A stretch of 64,000 bases of DNA from Sipunculus nudus (taxonomy: Eukaryota > Annelida > Sipuncula > Golfingiida > Sipunculidae): positions 19,197,079 to 19,261,078 of the forward strand of contig CM049307.1 in assembly GCA_026874595.1 (NCBI GenBank), given 5' to 3'. Both the position numbers and the translations under genes were made by a program. Positions 52,071-61,562 of the stretch are shown here, piece after piece. Below the pieces are notes generated by a model. It had not been told where the DNA came from. It made no database searches and was given only the letters and a program-made list of their open reading frames with translations. The stretch's first letter is position 1, and every line of letters begins with the position of its first letter.

Positions 52071-53430
52071 ATACACCCACCAACAAAGAGAAAGTGAGAG
52101 CTCTCACAGAGGACATACACCCACCAACAAAGAGAAAAAGAGAGCTCTCATAGAGGACATACACCCACCAACAAAGAGAAAAAGAGAGCTCTCATAGAGG
52201 ACATACACCCACCAACATAGAGAAAGTGAGAGCTCTCATAGAGGACATACACCCACCAACAAAGAGAAAGTGAGAGCTCTCACGGAGGACATACACCCAC
52301 CAACAAAGAGAAAGTGAGAGCTCTCATAGAGGACATACACCCACCAACAAAGAGAAAGTGAGAGGTCTCATAGAGGACATACACCCACCAACAAAGAGAA
52401 AGTGAGAGCTCTCACAGAGGACATACACCCACCAACAAAGAGAAAGTGAGAGCTCTCATAGAGGACATACACCCACCAACAAAGAGAAAGTGAGAGCTCT
52501 CATAGAGGACATACACCCACCAACAAAGAGAAAGTGAGAGCTCTCACAGAGGACATACACCCACCAACAAAGAGAAAGTGAGAGCTCTCATAGAGGACAT
52601 ACACGCACCAACAAAGAGAAAGTGAGAGCTCTCACAGAGGACATACACCCACCAACAAAGAGAAAAAGAGAGCTCTCATAGAGGACATACACCCACCAAC
52701 AAAGAGAAAGTGAAAGCTCTCACAGAGGACATACACCCACCAACAAAGAGAAAGTGAGAGCTCTCATAGAGGACATACACCCACCAACAAAGAGAAAGTG
52801 AGAGCTCTCATAGAGGACATACACCCACCAACAAAGAGAAAAAGAGAGCTCTCATAGAGGACATACACCCACCAACAAAGAGAAAGTGAGAGCTCTCATA
52901 GAGGACATACACCCACCAACAAAGAGAAAGTGAGAGCTCTCACATAGGACATACACCCACCAACAAAGAGAAAGTGAGAGCTCTCATAGAGGACATACAC
53001 CCACCAACAAAGAGAAAGTGAGAGCTCTCACAGAGGACATACACCCACCAACAAAGAGAAAGTGAGAGCTCTCATAGAGGACATACACCCACCAACAAAG
53101 AGAAAGTGAGAGCTCTCATAGAGGACATACACCCACCAACAAAGGGAAAGTGAGCGCTCTCATGGAGGACATACACCCACCAACAAAGAGAAAGTGAGAG
53201 CTCTCATAGAGGACATACACCCACCAACAAAGAGAAAGTGAGAGCTCTCATAGAGGACATACACCCACCAACAAAGAGAAAGTGAGAGCTCTCATAGAGG
53301 ACATACACCCACCAACAAAGAGAAAGTGAGAGCTCTCACAGAGGACATACACCCACCAACAAAGAGAAAAAGAGAGCTCTCATAGAGGACATACACCCAC
53401 CAACAAAGAGAAAAATAGAGCTCTCATAGA
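43200..53430. repeat. 1760-bp (40-monomer) repeat nested in the 6688-bp unit
   Basis: Markers repeat at +1760 bp within each large copy: 43241 to 45001, 43428 to 45188, 49929 to 51689, 50116 to 51876. The GGGAAAGTGAGCG/TGGAGG marker goes from 51384 to 53144. The 40-monomer duplication therefore predates the 152-monomer one, with a further round at the right. Confidence 0.85.
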
Positions 53431-55142
53431 GGACATACACCCACCAACAAAGAGAAAGTGAGAGCTCTCATAGAGGACATACACCCACCAACAAAGAGAA
53501 AGTGATAGCTCTCACAGAGGACATACACCCACCAACAAAGAGAAAGTGAGAGCTCTCACAGAGGACATACACCCACCAACAAAGAGAAAGTGAGAGCTCT
53601 CATAGAGGACATACACCCACCAACAAAGAGAAAGTGAGAGCTCTCATAGAGGACATATACCCACCAACAAAGAGAAAGTGAGAGCTCTCATAGAGGACAT
53701 ACACCCACCAACAAAGAGAAAGTGAGAGCTCTCATAGAGGACATACACCCACCAACAAAGAGAAAAAGAGAGCTCTCATAGAGGACATACACCCACCAAC
53801 AAAGAGAAAGTGAGAACTCTCATAGAGGACATACACCAACCAACAAAGAGAAAGTGAGAGCTCTCACAGAGGACATACACCCACCAACAAAGAGAAAGTG
53901 AGAGCTCTCATAGAGGACATACACCCACCAACAAAGAGAAAGTGAGAGCTCTCATAGAGGACATACACCCACCAACAAAGAGAAAGTGAGAGCTCTCACA
54001 GAGGACATACACCCACCAACAAAGAGAAAGTGAGAGCTCTCATAGAGGACATACACCCACCAACAAAGAGAAAGTGAGAGCTCTCATAGAGGACATACAC
54101 CCACCAACAAAGAGAAAGTGAGAGCTCTCACAGAGGACATACACCCACCAACAAAGAGAAAGTGAGAGCTCTCATAGAGGACATACACCCACCAACAAAG
54201 AGAAAGTGAGAGCTCTCATAGAGGACATACACCCACCAACAAAGAGAAAGTGAGAGCTCTCACAGAGGACATACACCCACCAACAAAGAGAAAGTGAGAG
54301 CTCTCATAGAGGACATACACCCACCAACCAAGAGAAAGTGAGAGCTCTCATAGAGGACATACACCCACCAACAAAGAGAAAGTGAGAGCTCTCACAGAGG
54401 ACATACACCCACTAACAAAGAGAAAGTGAGAGCTCTCATAGAGGACATACACCCACCAACAAAGAGAAAGTGAGAGCTCTCACATAGGACATACACCCAC
54501 CAACAAAGAGAAAAAGACAGCTCTCATAGAGGACATACACCCACCAACAAAGAGAAAGTGAGAGCTCTCACAGAGGACATACACCCACCAACAAAGAGAA
54601 AGTGAGAGCTCTCACAGAGGACATACACCCACCAACAAAGAGAAAGTGAGAGCTCTCATAGAGGACATACACCCACCAACAAAGAGAAAGTGAGAGCTCT
54701 CACAGAGGACATACACCCACCCACAAAGGGAAAGTGAGCGCTCTCATAGAGGACATACACCCACCAACAAAGAGAAAGTGAGAGCTCTCATAGAGGACAT
54801 ACACCCACCAACAAAGAGAAAGTGAGAGCTCTCACAGAGGACATACACCCACCAACAAAGAGAAAAAGAGAGCTCTCATAGAGGACATACACCCACCAAC
54901 AAAGAGAAAGTGAGAGCTCTCACAGAGGACATACACCCACCAACAAAGAGAAAGTGAGAGCTCTCACAGAGGACATACACCCACCAACAAAGAGAACGTG
55001 AGAGCTCTCACAGAGGACACACACCCACCAACAAAGAGAAAGTGAGAGCTCTCACAGAGGACATACACCCACCAACAAAGGGAAAGTGAGCGCTCTCACA
55101 GAGGACATACACCCACCAACAAAGAGAAAGTGAGAGCTCTCA

Positions 55143-55430
55143 CAAAGTACAAGCCTCCACCAACAAACTGAAAGGGAGGGCTTTCGCAGAGCACATATCT
55201 CCACCAACAAAGGGCGATTGAGAGCGCTCATAGAACTTATACCTGCACCAACAAAGGGAAAGTGAGAACTGTTACGGAGCACTTACCTCTACAAACAAAC
55301 TGAAATTGAGAGATCTCACAGAGCACATACCTCTACCAACAAACTGAAAGTGTAATCCCCCACAGAGCACATACCTTCACCAACAAACTGACATAGAGAG
55401 CTCTCACAGAGCACATACCTCCACCAACTA
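55143..55430. repeat. Degenerate right edge of the 44-bp satellite
   Basis: About seven diverged monomers with AAACTGAAAG and GAGCACATACCTCC-type blocks, as at the left edge. The last one ends ACCTCCACCAACTA and meets the BEL/Pao LTR remnant. Confidence 0.9.
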
Positions 55431-55525
55431 AAAAACTCGTTTGAGGAACTTGTGTATTTGATATAGTTTTGAGACAGAAATTAATTGAGCTATCTAGTAG
55501 TTGGCAAGAACGAGGTCCCGCTACA
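55431..55525 (+). mobile_element. 5' LTR remnant of the BEL/Pao element
   Basis: About 95 bp that align with the end of the 3' LTR (61270-61361). Shared words are TGAGGA, GTTTTGAG, a GAGCT-TCTAGT block, CAAGA and a terminal CCCGCTACA. The rest of the LTR is missing on the satellite side. Confidence 0.7.
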
Positions 55526-55543
55526 TAGTGTCCAGACCCGGGA
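55526..55543 (+). other. Candidate primer-binding site
   Basis: TAGTGTCCAGACCCGGGA lies directly after the LTR end CTACA. Apart from A for G at position 2 it begins as expected for the complement of a tRNA 3' end (TGG). The tRNA was not identified. Confidence 0.5.
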
Positions 55544-55953
55544 AAGGCAAGTATATCGGTTTATTTAGTCAAATTGCCTTTTGAGCCTAGCTATCCATTG
55601 CCTTTCGGTAGTCGGCGATAAAGTGTGAGTTTCATCGTCCCGCAAAACTGTTCATATGATCATATGTTCGTATGAGTCTTATTATGTTTGTAGTCGTTCG
55701 TGTGCCTTGTTGTGATAGCTGGAGACTTTTCATTCCGTCAGAGACTCAAGTTGTGTAAGTACCCCTTGTGTACGTCATACACATTTCAGAATTGAATTTT
55801 TGTTAATTTTATAGCTTGTATATGCTGATATATATTATGGAGAACATAAATGTGCTAAGGGAACTATTGAGGATGAGAAGTTCCAGTACAGAACCTGTTG
55901 TTGTAAACATTGTGTGTCGTTGAGGGTTATGTTTTCTTTGTGACCAATCAACC
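55544..55953 (+). other. Untranslated leader of the BEL/Pao element
   Basis: About 410 bp with no coding signal. GTAAGT at 55755 and a T-rich tract ending TATAG at 55814 could bound a 60-bp intron, but this is speculative. Confidence 0.4.
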
Positions 55954-56127
55954 ATGTCGCTCGGCCTTTATAGAGCGCGCGCAGGTGCCCGTGGTCGGGC
56001 CAACCGTGCTTCCAAACATCTGCAAAAGCTTGTTGACATAGCGGACATTGATAGTCACTGTTTAAAGGATGCTGTTGAGGAGTTCTATAAACGCTTGGAT
56101 ACACTGGACAATGCTCATTTAATGTGA
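55954..56127 (+). pseudogene. BEL/Pao gag N-terminal fragment (57 codons)
   Basis: A short plus-strand frame from ATG at 55954 to TGA at 56125. It encodes a basic start (RARAGARGRANRASKHLQKL) and then an acidic, helical stretch with EEFYKRLDTLDNAH. This resembles the start of BEL/Pao gag proteins, which open with an arginine-rich segment and amphipathic helices, and the position between the leader and pol fits. It is cut off after 57 residues, where LINE sequence begins; the rest of gag and the protease are not seen. The family call rests on weak similarity and context. Confidence 0.5.
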
Positions 56128-56834
56128 AAATGCAGTTATCCTACGTGTGGAACATGTTCTACCATCTACGCAGAATTGGCAAGATCCGGAACCATCTGGA
56201 TGAAGAGACAGCAGCAAGGACCATCAACGCCTTGATAACATCAAGATTTGGCAACAACAACAGCCTGTTTGCTCGAACCTCCAATGCTAATATTCATCGC
56301 CCCTAGCTTGCACAAAACGCATCAGCCGGAGTACTTACAAGGTCCAAGAAGTATGAGGGCATCGGACCTGTTCTAAAACAACTTCACCGGCTGCCTGTCA
56401 CCTTTAAACCCCTCACAAAGGTGTATATCACACTGAATGACAGCCTTTATCCACTGTACTTGCGTCAGCGGTTTGTGGAATAATCTTCCCGCAGATCTTT
56501 TCGTTCTTCTGATGCAAAAAGAATATTCTGTGTACCTCGCTCTCATAATGTATACGGTGACAGACCAATTTCCATGTCATCACCATGAATTCCTTACCGG
56601 ACAACAGTCAGAACGTGTTAAAACCTTGCTTCATATAAGCACGCTCTTAAGACACATCTTTATTCTTATCCCTCTGTATCAGCGCGTATAAATTTATATT
56701 ATGTATGCGCTTTCTAACTTTTTTAACGTATCACTCTATCATATCAACCACTAAGACACTTGCTGTATCAAGCTCAGGGCATCAGCTGTTAAATTTCAGT
56801 AATGTTTCTGACTAATCATTGCTTAAATTCTTGG
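56128..56834 (+). pseudogene. LINE reverse transcriptase C-terminal fragment (CR1/L2/Jockey-type)
   Basis: About 560 bp encode broken pieces of the region after the catalytic core of a non-LTR reverse transcriptase: YHLRRIGKIRNHLDEETA, ALITSRF, LKQLHRLPV, then RSFRSS...VPRSHNVYGDR, and GLWNNLPAD in a shifted frame. The order matches CR1, L2 and Jockey LINEs (YHLR-IRxxL, LITSRLDYCN, LHWLPV, RSLRSS, YGDRSF, LWNxLP). Stops and frame changes occur throughout. After about 56700 the sequence is AT-rich and probably the LINE 3' untranslated tail. It lies between BEL/Pao gag and pol, consistent with a 5'-truncated LINE insertion. Confidence 0.75.
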
Positions 56835-57682
56835 AGCTTAAGTCTTTTGGTATTACAGACATGTCTAAAGATAATGATCATGTACTTCCAGAAATCATGC
56901 AGCAGGTGAGCTGTTCAGATGGCCGTTATGAGGTTCCATTGCCATAGAAATCAGGTGAGATGAAAGGTAAAGTAATGAATAATGGGAAGTTAGCCAGGAC
57001 ACGCCTCGACAATTTGTGAAAGCAGTTAGCCAGAACCCCTATTTAGAACGTTGCTATCAGGAAGTATTTACAGACATGGAGATCTCTGGTATCATCGAGG
57101 ATGATTCAGCAGGTAAGTTGGTTACCCCCAATCCTACATTTTACTTGCCGCATAGACCTGTCGTAAGGGAAGATAATTTAACCACTAACGTTAGACCTGT
57201 CTTTGACGCATCTCCGAGGGATAATAGCATATCTCTGAACGATTGGATAAAAACAGGACCTAGCTTGGTACCTAACTTGGTTAGCATACTAATTCGTTTT
57301 AGGAGATGGAAAGTAGCCATTTCTGCAGATATTACAAAGGGTTTTCACAGATCCGGGGAAAAAATGGGACCAAAATGTGCATAGATTCCTATTGAAGGTT
57401 GATAATTCAGAGAGAATCATGAGGTTTGTCAGAGTCCCATTCGGGAATCGAGCCAGTCCTTTCTTCTTAAATGCAACTGTCATCTATCACCTCAAGACTG
57501 TTCCAGATACACGTGTTGTACAAGAGTTGAATGATAACAAGTACATGATGACTGACTGTCAGGGACTGATAACGATGTGCCAGCCTGTGGCATGGTTACG
57601 GAAGAGTCAAGTATCATGGAATTACTTGGTATGTCATTTTCAAAATGGTGTTCTAAAAGTGAAGCAGTGTCTGAAATGTTGA
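56835..57682 (+). pseudogene. BEL/Pao reverse transcriptase remnant
   Basis: The segment starts with the pre-RT region (FLELKSFGI, then DGRYEVPLP followed by a stop at 56946). An open stretch at 57016-57384 contains YLPHRPVVRED, VRPVFDASP, SLNDWIKTGPSLVP and ADITKGF, which holds the first catalytic aspartate. A frame change near 57377 leads to 57377-57682 with MRFVRVPFGNRASPFFLNA, the usual RFxRVPFGxxxSPF block. The YxDD active-site box that should follow reads YMMTD, so two catalytic aspartates in sequence are not preserved. Without the box and with several disruptions this copy cannot encode an active enzyme. Strong family recognition; boundaries approximate. Confidence 0.85.
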
Positions 57683-58868
57683 ATACAAAATTCAAGGGCA
57701 AAAGCTTACATACTGGTTCTCTTAAGGTATTGGGTCTTTAGCTTTTTCTTTGACTGCATCGACATTGAACGGCGTCAAAAATTCCTGAATATACTCTGGT
57801 AACAAAGAGAGTGGTCTTGAGTATCGTGTCAAGGGTATTTGACCCTTTGGGGCTCCCTTTGTTAGAGATATCTAGAGAATCTGATGTGTCTGGGATGATG
57901 AACTTCCAGATAACTTGACAAGACATTTCCTTCAATGGATTAAGAACCTAGAAATGATCTGATATATTCCTAGAACATACTCATATAAGGGTTGGAAAGG
58001 CGATGATATCACCCCTCAAGCTTTCGGGGATGCCAGTGAGAAGGCTTATAAGGCATGTGTGTACATTGTTGTCAAGTTAAAGGTAAGTCCTATCAAAGGC
58101 TAATGTTGCACCTCTGAAACACATTTCTTTGCCCAAGCTTGAACTTTTTGGAACTTTGATCTTTTGTAGACTCCTCGTGTCTGTTTAAGAGGCGTTACAG
58201 CTCCCCGTCCATGTGAGTAATTGATGTTGGACAGATTCGATGGTAGTTTTAGCATGGATCAGAGCAAAACCCCATAGATGGAAGGTCTTTGTTAGAACAG
58301 AGTCACTGAGATACGGAAACTTACAAATCCTTCATTTTGTTTTCATTGTCAAAGTATGCTGCCGATTGTTAACAAGAGGAATTTCTGCTGATGAGCTGAT
58401 GAATTCCCCAGTGTGGTTTTTCTGGTCCTGTGTTTCTTGCTGGAGGACAAGAACAGTTCCCGGATGACTGTTGGCCTGTTGATACTATGAGTGAGTCAGT
58501 CAGGGCTGAACAATGTAAACAAGCACAACGATCAATTTTGAATTCACGTAGTAGCCCACAGTCACCAGTGTTTGATGTAAGTAGGCGGGGTACATTTGAA
58601 AAGTACATCAGCGTTGTTGGCTGGGTTCTAAGATTCCTGCATAATCTTAAGATTTAAAAATCACAGCGTCTTACTTATCGTACTTATCTGCTGTTAAAGA
58701 TCGTCGTAATTTACGAAAGCCTTCTTCTTTTCGTAAACTCAATCCTTTCAATGGCCAAGATGGGTTCTGAGAGAAGGCAGTAGGCTAAAATTTTCTGATT
58801 TGTCATATGATGAGAAATTCCCCATCATACTGCCAAAGGGGCATCTATCACTTCTGGTAGTAAGCTTT
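57683..58868 (+). pseudogene. BEL/Pao Pao-peptidase-A17 / RNase H region remnant
   Basis: Broken plus-strand frames continue pol. TKRVVLSIVSRVFDPLGL (57802-57855) is the RxxLSxxxxxFDPLG block of the Pao A17 region. FGDASEKAYKACVYI (58024-58068) is the DAS-KAYG start of the RNase H-like domain. LLTRGISADELMNSPVWF (58361-58420) matches the ADLxTRG--AxEL block, followed by GPVFL in another frame. VVGWVLRFLHN (58615-58647) and PIILPKGHLSLL (58822-58857) precede the integrase. Stops and frameshifts separate all of these. The reading is cut at 58868 by the inserted solo LTR. Confidence 0.8.
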
Positions 58869-59025
58869 TGTAACGGAACCTAATAACAACAGATCACGTA
58901 ATCGTGACGAGCATATATTTTGTTACGGAGATAAAAAAAAATCTGATTCCGCAACACTAGGCAGCGTGAAATGTCTAAGGGAATGAATTAAGAAATCAGT
59001 GTTTTTTGTCAACAAATAATTATAA

Positions 59026-59031
59026 TTTATT
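59026..59031 (-). terminator. Polyadenylation signal of the solo LTR
   Basis: AATAAA on the minus strand, about 415 bp downstream of the TATA box, as expected for the R region of an LTR. Confidence 0.45.
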
Positions 59032-59444
59032 CATAGAACAATCTTAACATTACAATACACTAAATCAATACAATTACATAGTATAACAATAGTAAAAATG
59101 TACATCACCAGAGTGTCCGGATCCTAGGCTTGGATTGCTTGATACCACCACTGTCACAGCCCAACAAGAGTCCTTAAACACAAATAATCCACGTAAATAG
59201 TTCAAACAAATCTTCCCAGAGAACAGCCCGATTTAAACAATCTGTTGTAATCCAAAAGTGAAGTTCTGGTAATAATCCCAAAGGCAAACTGAAGACAATT
59301 CGTATATAAAGTGTGTATAAAATCCGTTGAAGATCTGTAAGTTCTGCAATTATCGGAAAGGTCCAAAAAACAATGACGAGAGAGACACACTCTTCCGTGT
59401 CCGCTGGTTTTTTTCTCACTGCCAGCTCTAAAAAAAAACAAATC

Positions 59445-59454
59445 CTATTTATAG
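59445..59454 (-). promoter_or_regulatory. TATA box of the solo LTR
   Basis: CTATAAATAG on the minus strand, positioned as the U3 promoter of the LTR. Confidence 0.55.
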
Positions 59455-59681
59455 CTTTTTCACCCGAACCCCAGAAACTTCCATTCTGGAACCCTCCGGA
59501 CTACACAATAATACACGCGCGCCCATAGCGCCTGAACAGACCCGAAATTTCTAGACTACACCGAGTACTGTGTTTACTAAAAGTCAGGGTTCAGAAAGTG
59601 AGGTTCCCATAGCAACGCCCAGGGTTTGAGCCTAACAGGAAATCAGAACGCCAGGCGCATAATAAACAGATACATGTTACA

Positions 59682-60204
59682 TTTTCATCATGTGTTGTTG
59701 AAGCATCTAGGGGTTGACATAATGGTTGCTTCTCTGCGTTGTCATTATTGGATTATAGGAGCTCGCCGTTAAGCTAAATGGGTCAAAGTTGAATGTCTGA
59801 CTTGCCAAAGGTATGATTCCAAGGCTTGTATCCAAGTCATGGCTCATTTACCGGGCGACAGAGTGACAAAGTCTTTCCCGTTTGCAGTGACCAGTTTAGA
59901 ACAGGCAGGACCTTTATCTTGTGTAGATTACCCAAGGCACAAGTTTTATGTGTCATTAATATTCCCATGTGGGGTTGTGAGGGCTCTACATATTGAGCTG
60001 GTGAATTCATTGTCATCAGACTATTGCATGTTAGCCTTGAGGCGATTTATTTCGCGTCTTGGAAAACTTACCGTATTTTATTCAAATAACGCCAGACCAT
60101 TCAAAGCAGCTCAATGTAAAATTATCAGTATATGTATCATGGTATCAGGTAGTATGCCATTAACGCCTTTACATTTACTTACTGGCGGGTCTTCAGGTTT
60201 CTAG
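59682..60204 (+). pseudogene. BEL/Pao integrase remnant (zinc-binding and catalytic core)
   Basis: Pol resumes after the solo LTR with HHVLLKHLG, then LRCHYWIIGARR and, after a stop near 59772, CLTCQRY: the HHCC zinc-binding module. The open stretch 59839-60204 holds MAHLPGDRVTKSFPF, then SCVDY (first catalytic Asp kept), FYVSLIFPCGVVRALHIELV, ALRRFISRLGK and YSNNARPFKAAQC. The second catalytic position, normally SDNG, reads SNNA (Asp to Asn). The glutamate region is missing: after FKAAQC the sequence jumps to PLTPLHLLTGG near the end of the core. It is therefore inactive. Confidence 0.85.
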
Positions 60205-60545
60205 CCTTTCAAGGTAAGTGGTGTGGTTTTATCTGAGGACATAGACTTGGTTACTAGGGACAAAGCATGTAAACATTTAATAGATCATTTTTGGTTGATC
60301 ATTGGCTGCTATTCAAGACATCTGCCTTCTTGGAAATGATCTTAGGTGAATGGTAGGTTGAAAGAGGGTTCTGTGATGCTTATCCTGGATGAGGATAGAC
60401 CTCGATCACAGTGGCCTCTAGGCGTGGTGAATGAGGTATTCCCTGGTAGCGATGGATATGTAAGAGCTGTTCGTGTTAAAACAGCCAAAGGTATTTTCAT
60501 TAGACTCATTCAATTGCTACACAAGAAAGAGGTTACAACTGAGCT
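60205..60545 (+). pseudogene. BEL/Pao integrase C-terminal domain remnant (DUF5641-like)
   Basis: HLIDHFWLIIGCYSRHLPSW (60274-60333) matches the L-FW-RW---YL--L block. After a stop, the open stretch from 60346 encodes LKEGSVMLILDEDRPRSQWP, then LGVVNEVFPGSDGYVRAVRV, TAKGIFIRLIQLLHK: the conserved end of BEL/Pao polyproteins (GDLVLIxDE--PR--WPLGRV, PGxDGxVR). This part is uninterrupted for about 65 residues. Confidence 0.85.
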
Positions 60546-61176
60546 GGTTGACATGACATACCAGCCTCATGCAGAACATGAATGTATCCAAATCAAAAAT
60601 AAAAATTCTATGAAAAATGCAATTATACGGACGTTTTATTTTGCGTATATATTGAACTGATTTTCAGTGTGTGGTTGGATGATGACCAGTTACAGATCAA
60701 GTTTGCGTTTCGTCCCGGCTGAACTTCTTCTGACGCTAGATTTTCCTGAGGAGCGTCCTCCTAACTGCATTTCTAAGTCATCACCAGGGTAAGTTAATAT
60801 ACTACACAAGTTCTTTCTTCTTCTTTTGAGCAATGATGCTTTCTGTCTCTGCAAAATTACTTTTGCACAAACTGCTGAGTCCAATTTAAATTGACAAATA
60901 TATAGACTTTTATCCATGATTGTTAATGTAATGTTATTTTCATGGAATTTTTTCTCATCATCATTGATCTTGATTTACAGTGCATTGTTAAATCATAAAG
61001 AGACAATGATAAAATTCTGGTTCCTTCAGCATTACTTCACTTTAAAAAATATTTCTAATTTTCTGCCGGCGGGGGCATGTCGTTCCGACACAACTAGTTT
61101 AATGTATGATATGTATATTTAATGAAAGTATATTGTGCTCTGTTCACTGTCAATAATATGCATATTAGTGTTGGAT
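60546..61176 (+). other. 3' non-coding part of the BEL/Pao element
   Basis: About 630 bp between the end of pol and the 3' LTR candidate. No env-like frame, no clear polypurine tract and no other domain seen. Confidence 0.4.
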
Positions 61177-61361
61177 TGTAACACTCAACAGGTAAGAGAC
61201 TGCTATAGACTTCGATGAGAAACCCGATTTATTAATTCATTAATGAGCGTCATTTATTTTTATGGGCCGTTGAAGTCGTCTGAGGAGCGTGTGATTCGGT
61301 TTTGAGGTACAAATAAATAGAGGACGAGCTGTCTAGTGGGCAAGATCAGGACCCCGCTACA
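61177..61361 (+). mobile_element. 3' LTR of the BEL/Pao element
   Basis: The end, GCTACA at 61356-61361, is certain from its match to the 5' LTR end at 55520-55525. The start is inferred from TGTAAC at 61177, which is nearly the inverse of GCTACA and gives a 185-bp LTR. An AATAAA lies near 61312. A purine-rich tract is lacking just upstream, so the true start could lie elsewhere. Confidence 0.5.
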
Positions 61362-61425
61362 ACCTCAATCAACTAACTGAAAGTGAGAGCTCACACAAAG
61401 CACATATACTTCCACAAACAAACTA
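61362..61425. repeat. Orphan 44-bp satellite monomers (~1.4) beyond the retroelement
   Basis: ACCTCAATCAACTAACTGAA begins a monomer of the edge type (AACTGAAAGTGAGAGCTC, then AAAGCACATA, then CCACAAACAAACTA). It abuts the 3' LTR end without a gap. The main array ends 5.9 kb upstream, at the 5' LTR remnant. Confidence 0.85.
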
Positions 61426-61562
61426 GTCCAGCTGTTAAGAGAAGAATTGTGCAAAAAGTGAAAGAAGCATGAAACTTGGCATAATAGTTGGCCAGACCAT
61501 ACTCAGTATTTTCAGATATAGGGCCAAGCGGAACTCATCCCATGTTGGTCATAATCCAAGAT

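Larger units (their letters stand above)
17109..55430. repeat. 38.3 kb satellite array, 44-bp monomer
   Basis: A single tandem array with a 44-bp period. The typical core monomer has GAGGACATACACCCACCAAC, a purine-rich AAAGAGAAAG block and the palindrome TGAGAGCTCTCA, extended to GTGAGAGCTCTCAC where the next base is C rather than T. Taking GAC of GAGGACAT as landmark, the core runs from 17573 to 55104 in 853 monomer steps. The only register changes I found are two 1-bp insertions (near 18653 and 19577) and one 3-bp deletion (near 22513). Between 22588 and 53124 the distance is exactly 694 x 44 bp. Monomers differ by recurring point variants that mark higher-order blocks. It is not coding. 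I do not recognise the family. Confidence 0.97.
58869..59681 (-). mobile_element. Solo LTR of a second retrotransposon, inserted in BEL/Pao pol
   Basis: An 813-bp non-coding block splits pol between the ILPK motif and the zinc-binding start of integrase. It begins TGTAAC and ends GTTACA, a perfect 6-bp inverted terminus of the TG...CA type. Read on the minus strand it has LTR logic: a TATA box (CTATAAATAG, 59454-59445) about 230 bp from the 5' end, and AATAAA (59031-59026) downstream. Flanks are T-rich (CTTT left, TTTT right), so a 4-5 bp target duplication is possible but not certain. An alternative left end is the TGTTACGG at 58921. No internal domain is present, so it is a recombined solo LTR or a non-autonomous relict. 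Confidence 0.7.
55431..61361 (+). mobile_element. Degenerate BEL/Pao LTR retrotransposon
   Basis: In order on the plus strand: 5' LTR remnant, primer-binding-site candidate, leader, gag fragment (interrupted by a LINE piece), reverse transcriptase, Pao-type RNase H region, a foreign solo LTR, integrase, and 3' LTR. BEL/Pao membership is read from VRPVFDASP, GPSLVPNL, VFDPLGL, FGDASEKAY, WPLGVV and the integrase layout, all characteristic of that superfamily. Many stops, frameshifts and lost catalytic residues make it non-functional. No clean target-site duplication is seen: the satellite resumes on the right with a ~14-bp overlap in monomer phase, and the 5' LTR looks truncated. Confidence 0.88.

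Noticed and set aside
17573-55143. CRISPR-like array
   Set aside because: The 44-bp unit is repeated without unique spacers, it is far too long, and the surroundings are eukaryotic retroelements. It is a satellite.
55052-55282. 76-codon minus-strand frame at the right satellite edge
   Set aside because: It translates diverged satellite monomers and has no independent coding signal.
55835-56104. 89-codon minus-strand frame
   Set aside because: It is antisense to the BEL/Pao leader and gag fragment. Its content mirrors the plus-strand frame.
58873-59690. Minus-strand frames of 79-81 codons inside the solo LTR
   Set aside because: They lie over the TATA-downstream part of an LTR, have no motif, and overlap each other in different frames.
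60780-60800. Splice donor CAGGGTAAGT suggesting a host exon
   Set aside because: No open exon precedes it and no acceptor or partner exon could be identified. It lies in the retroelement 3' region.
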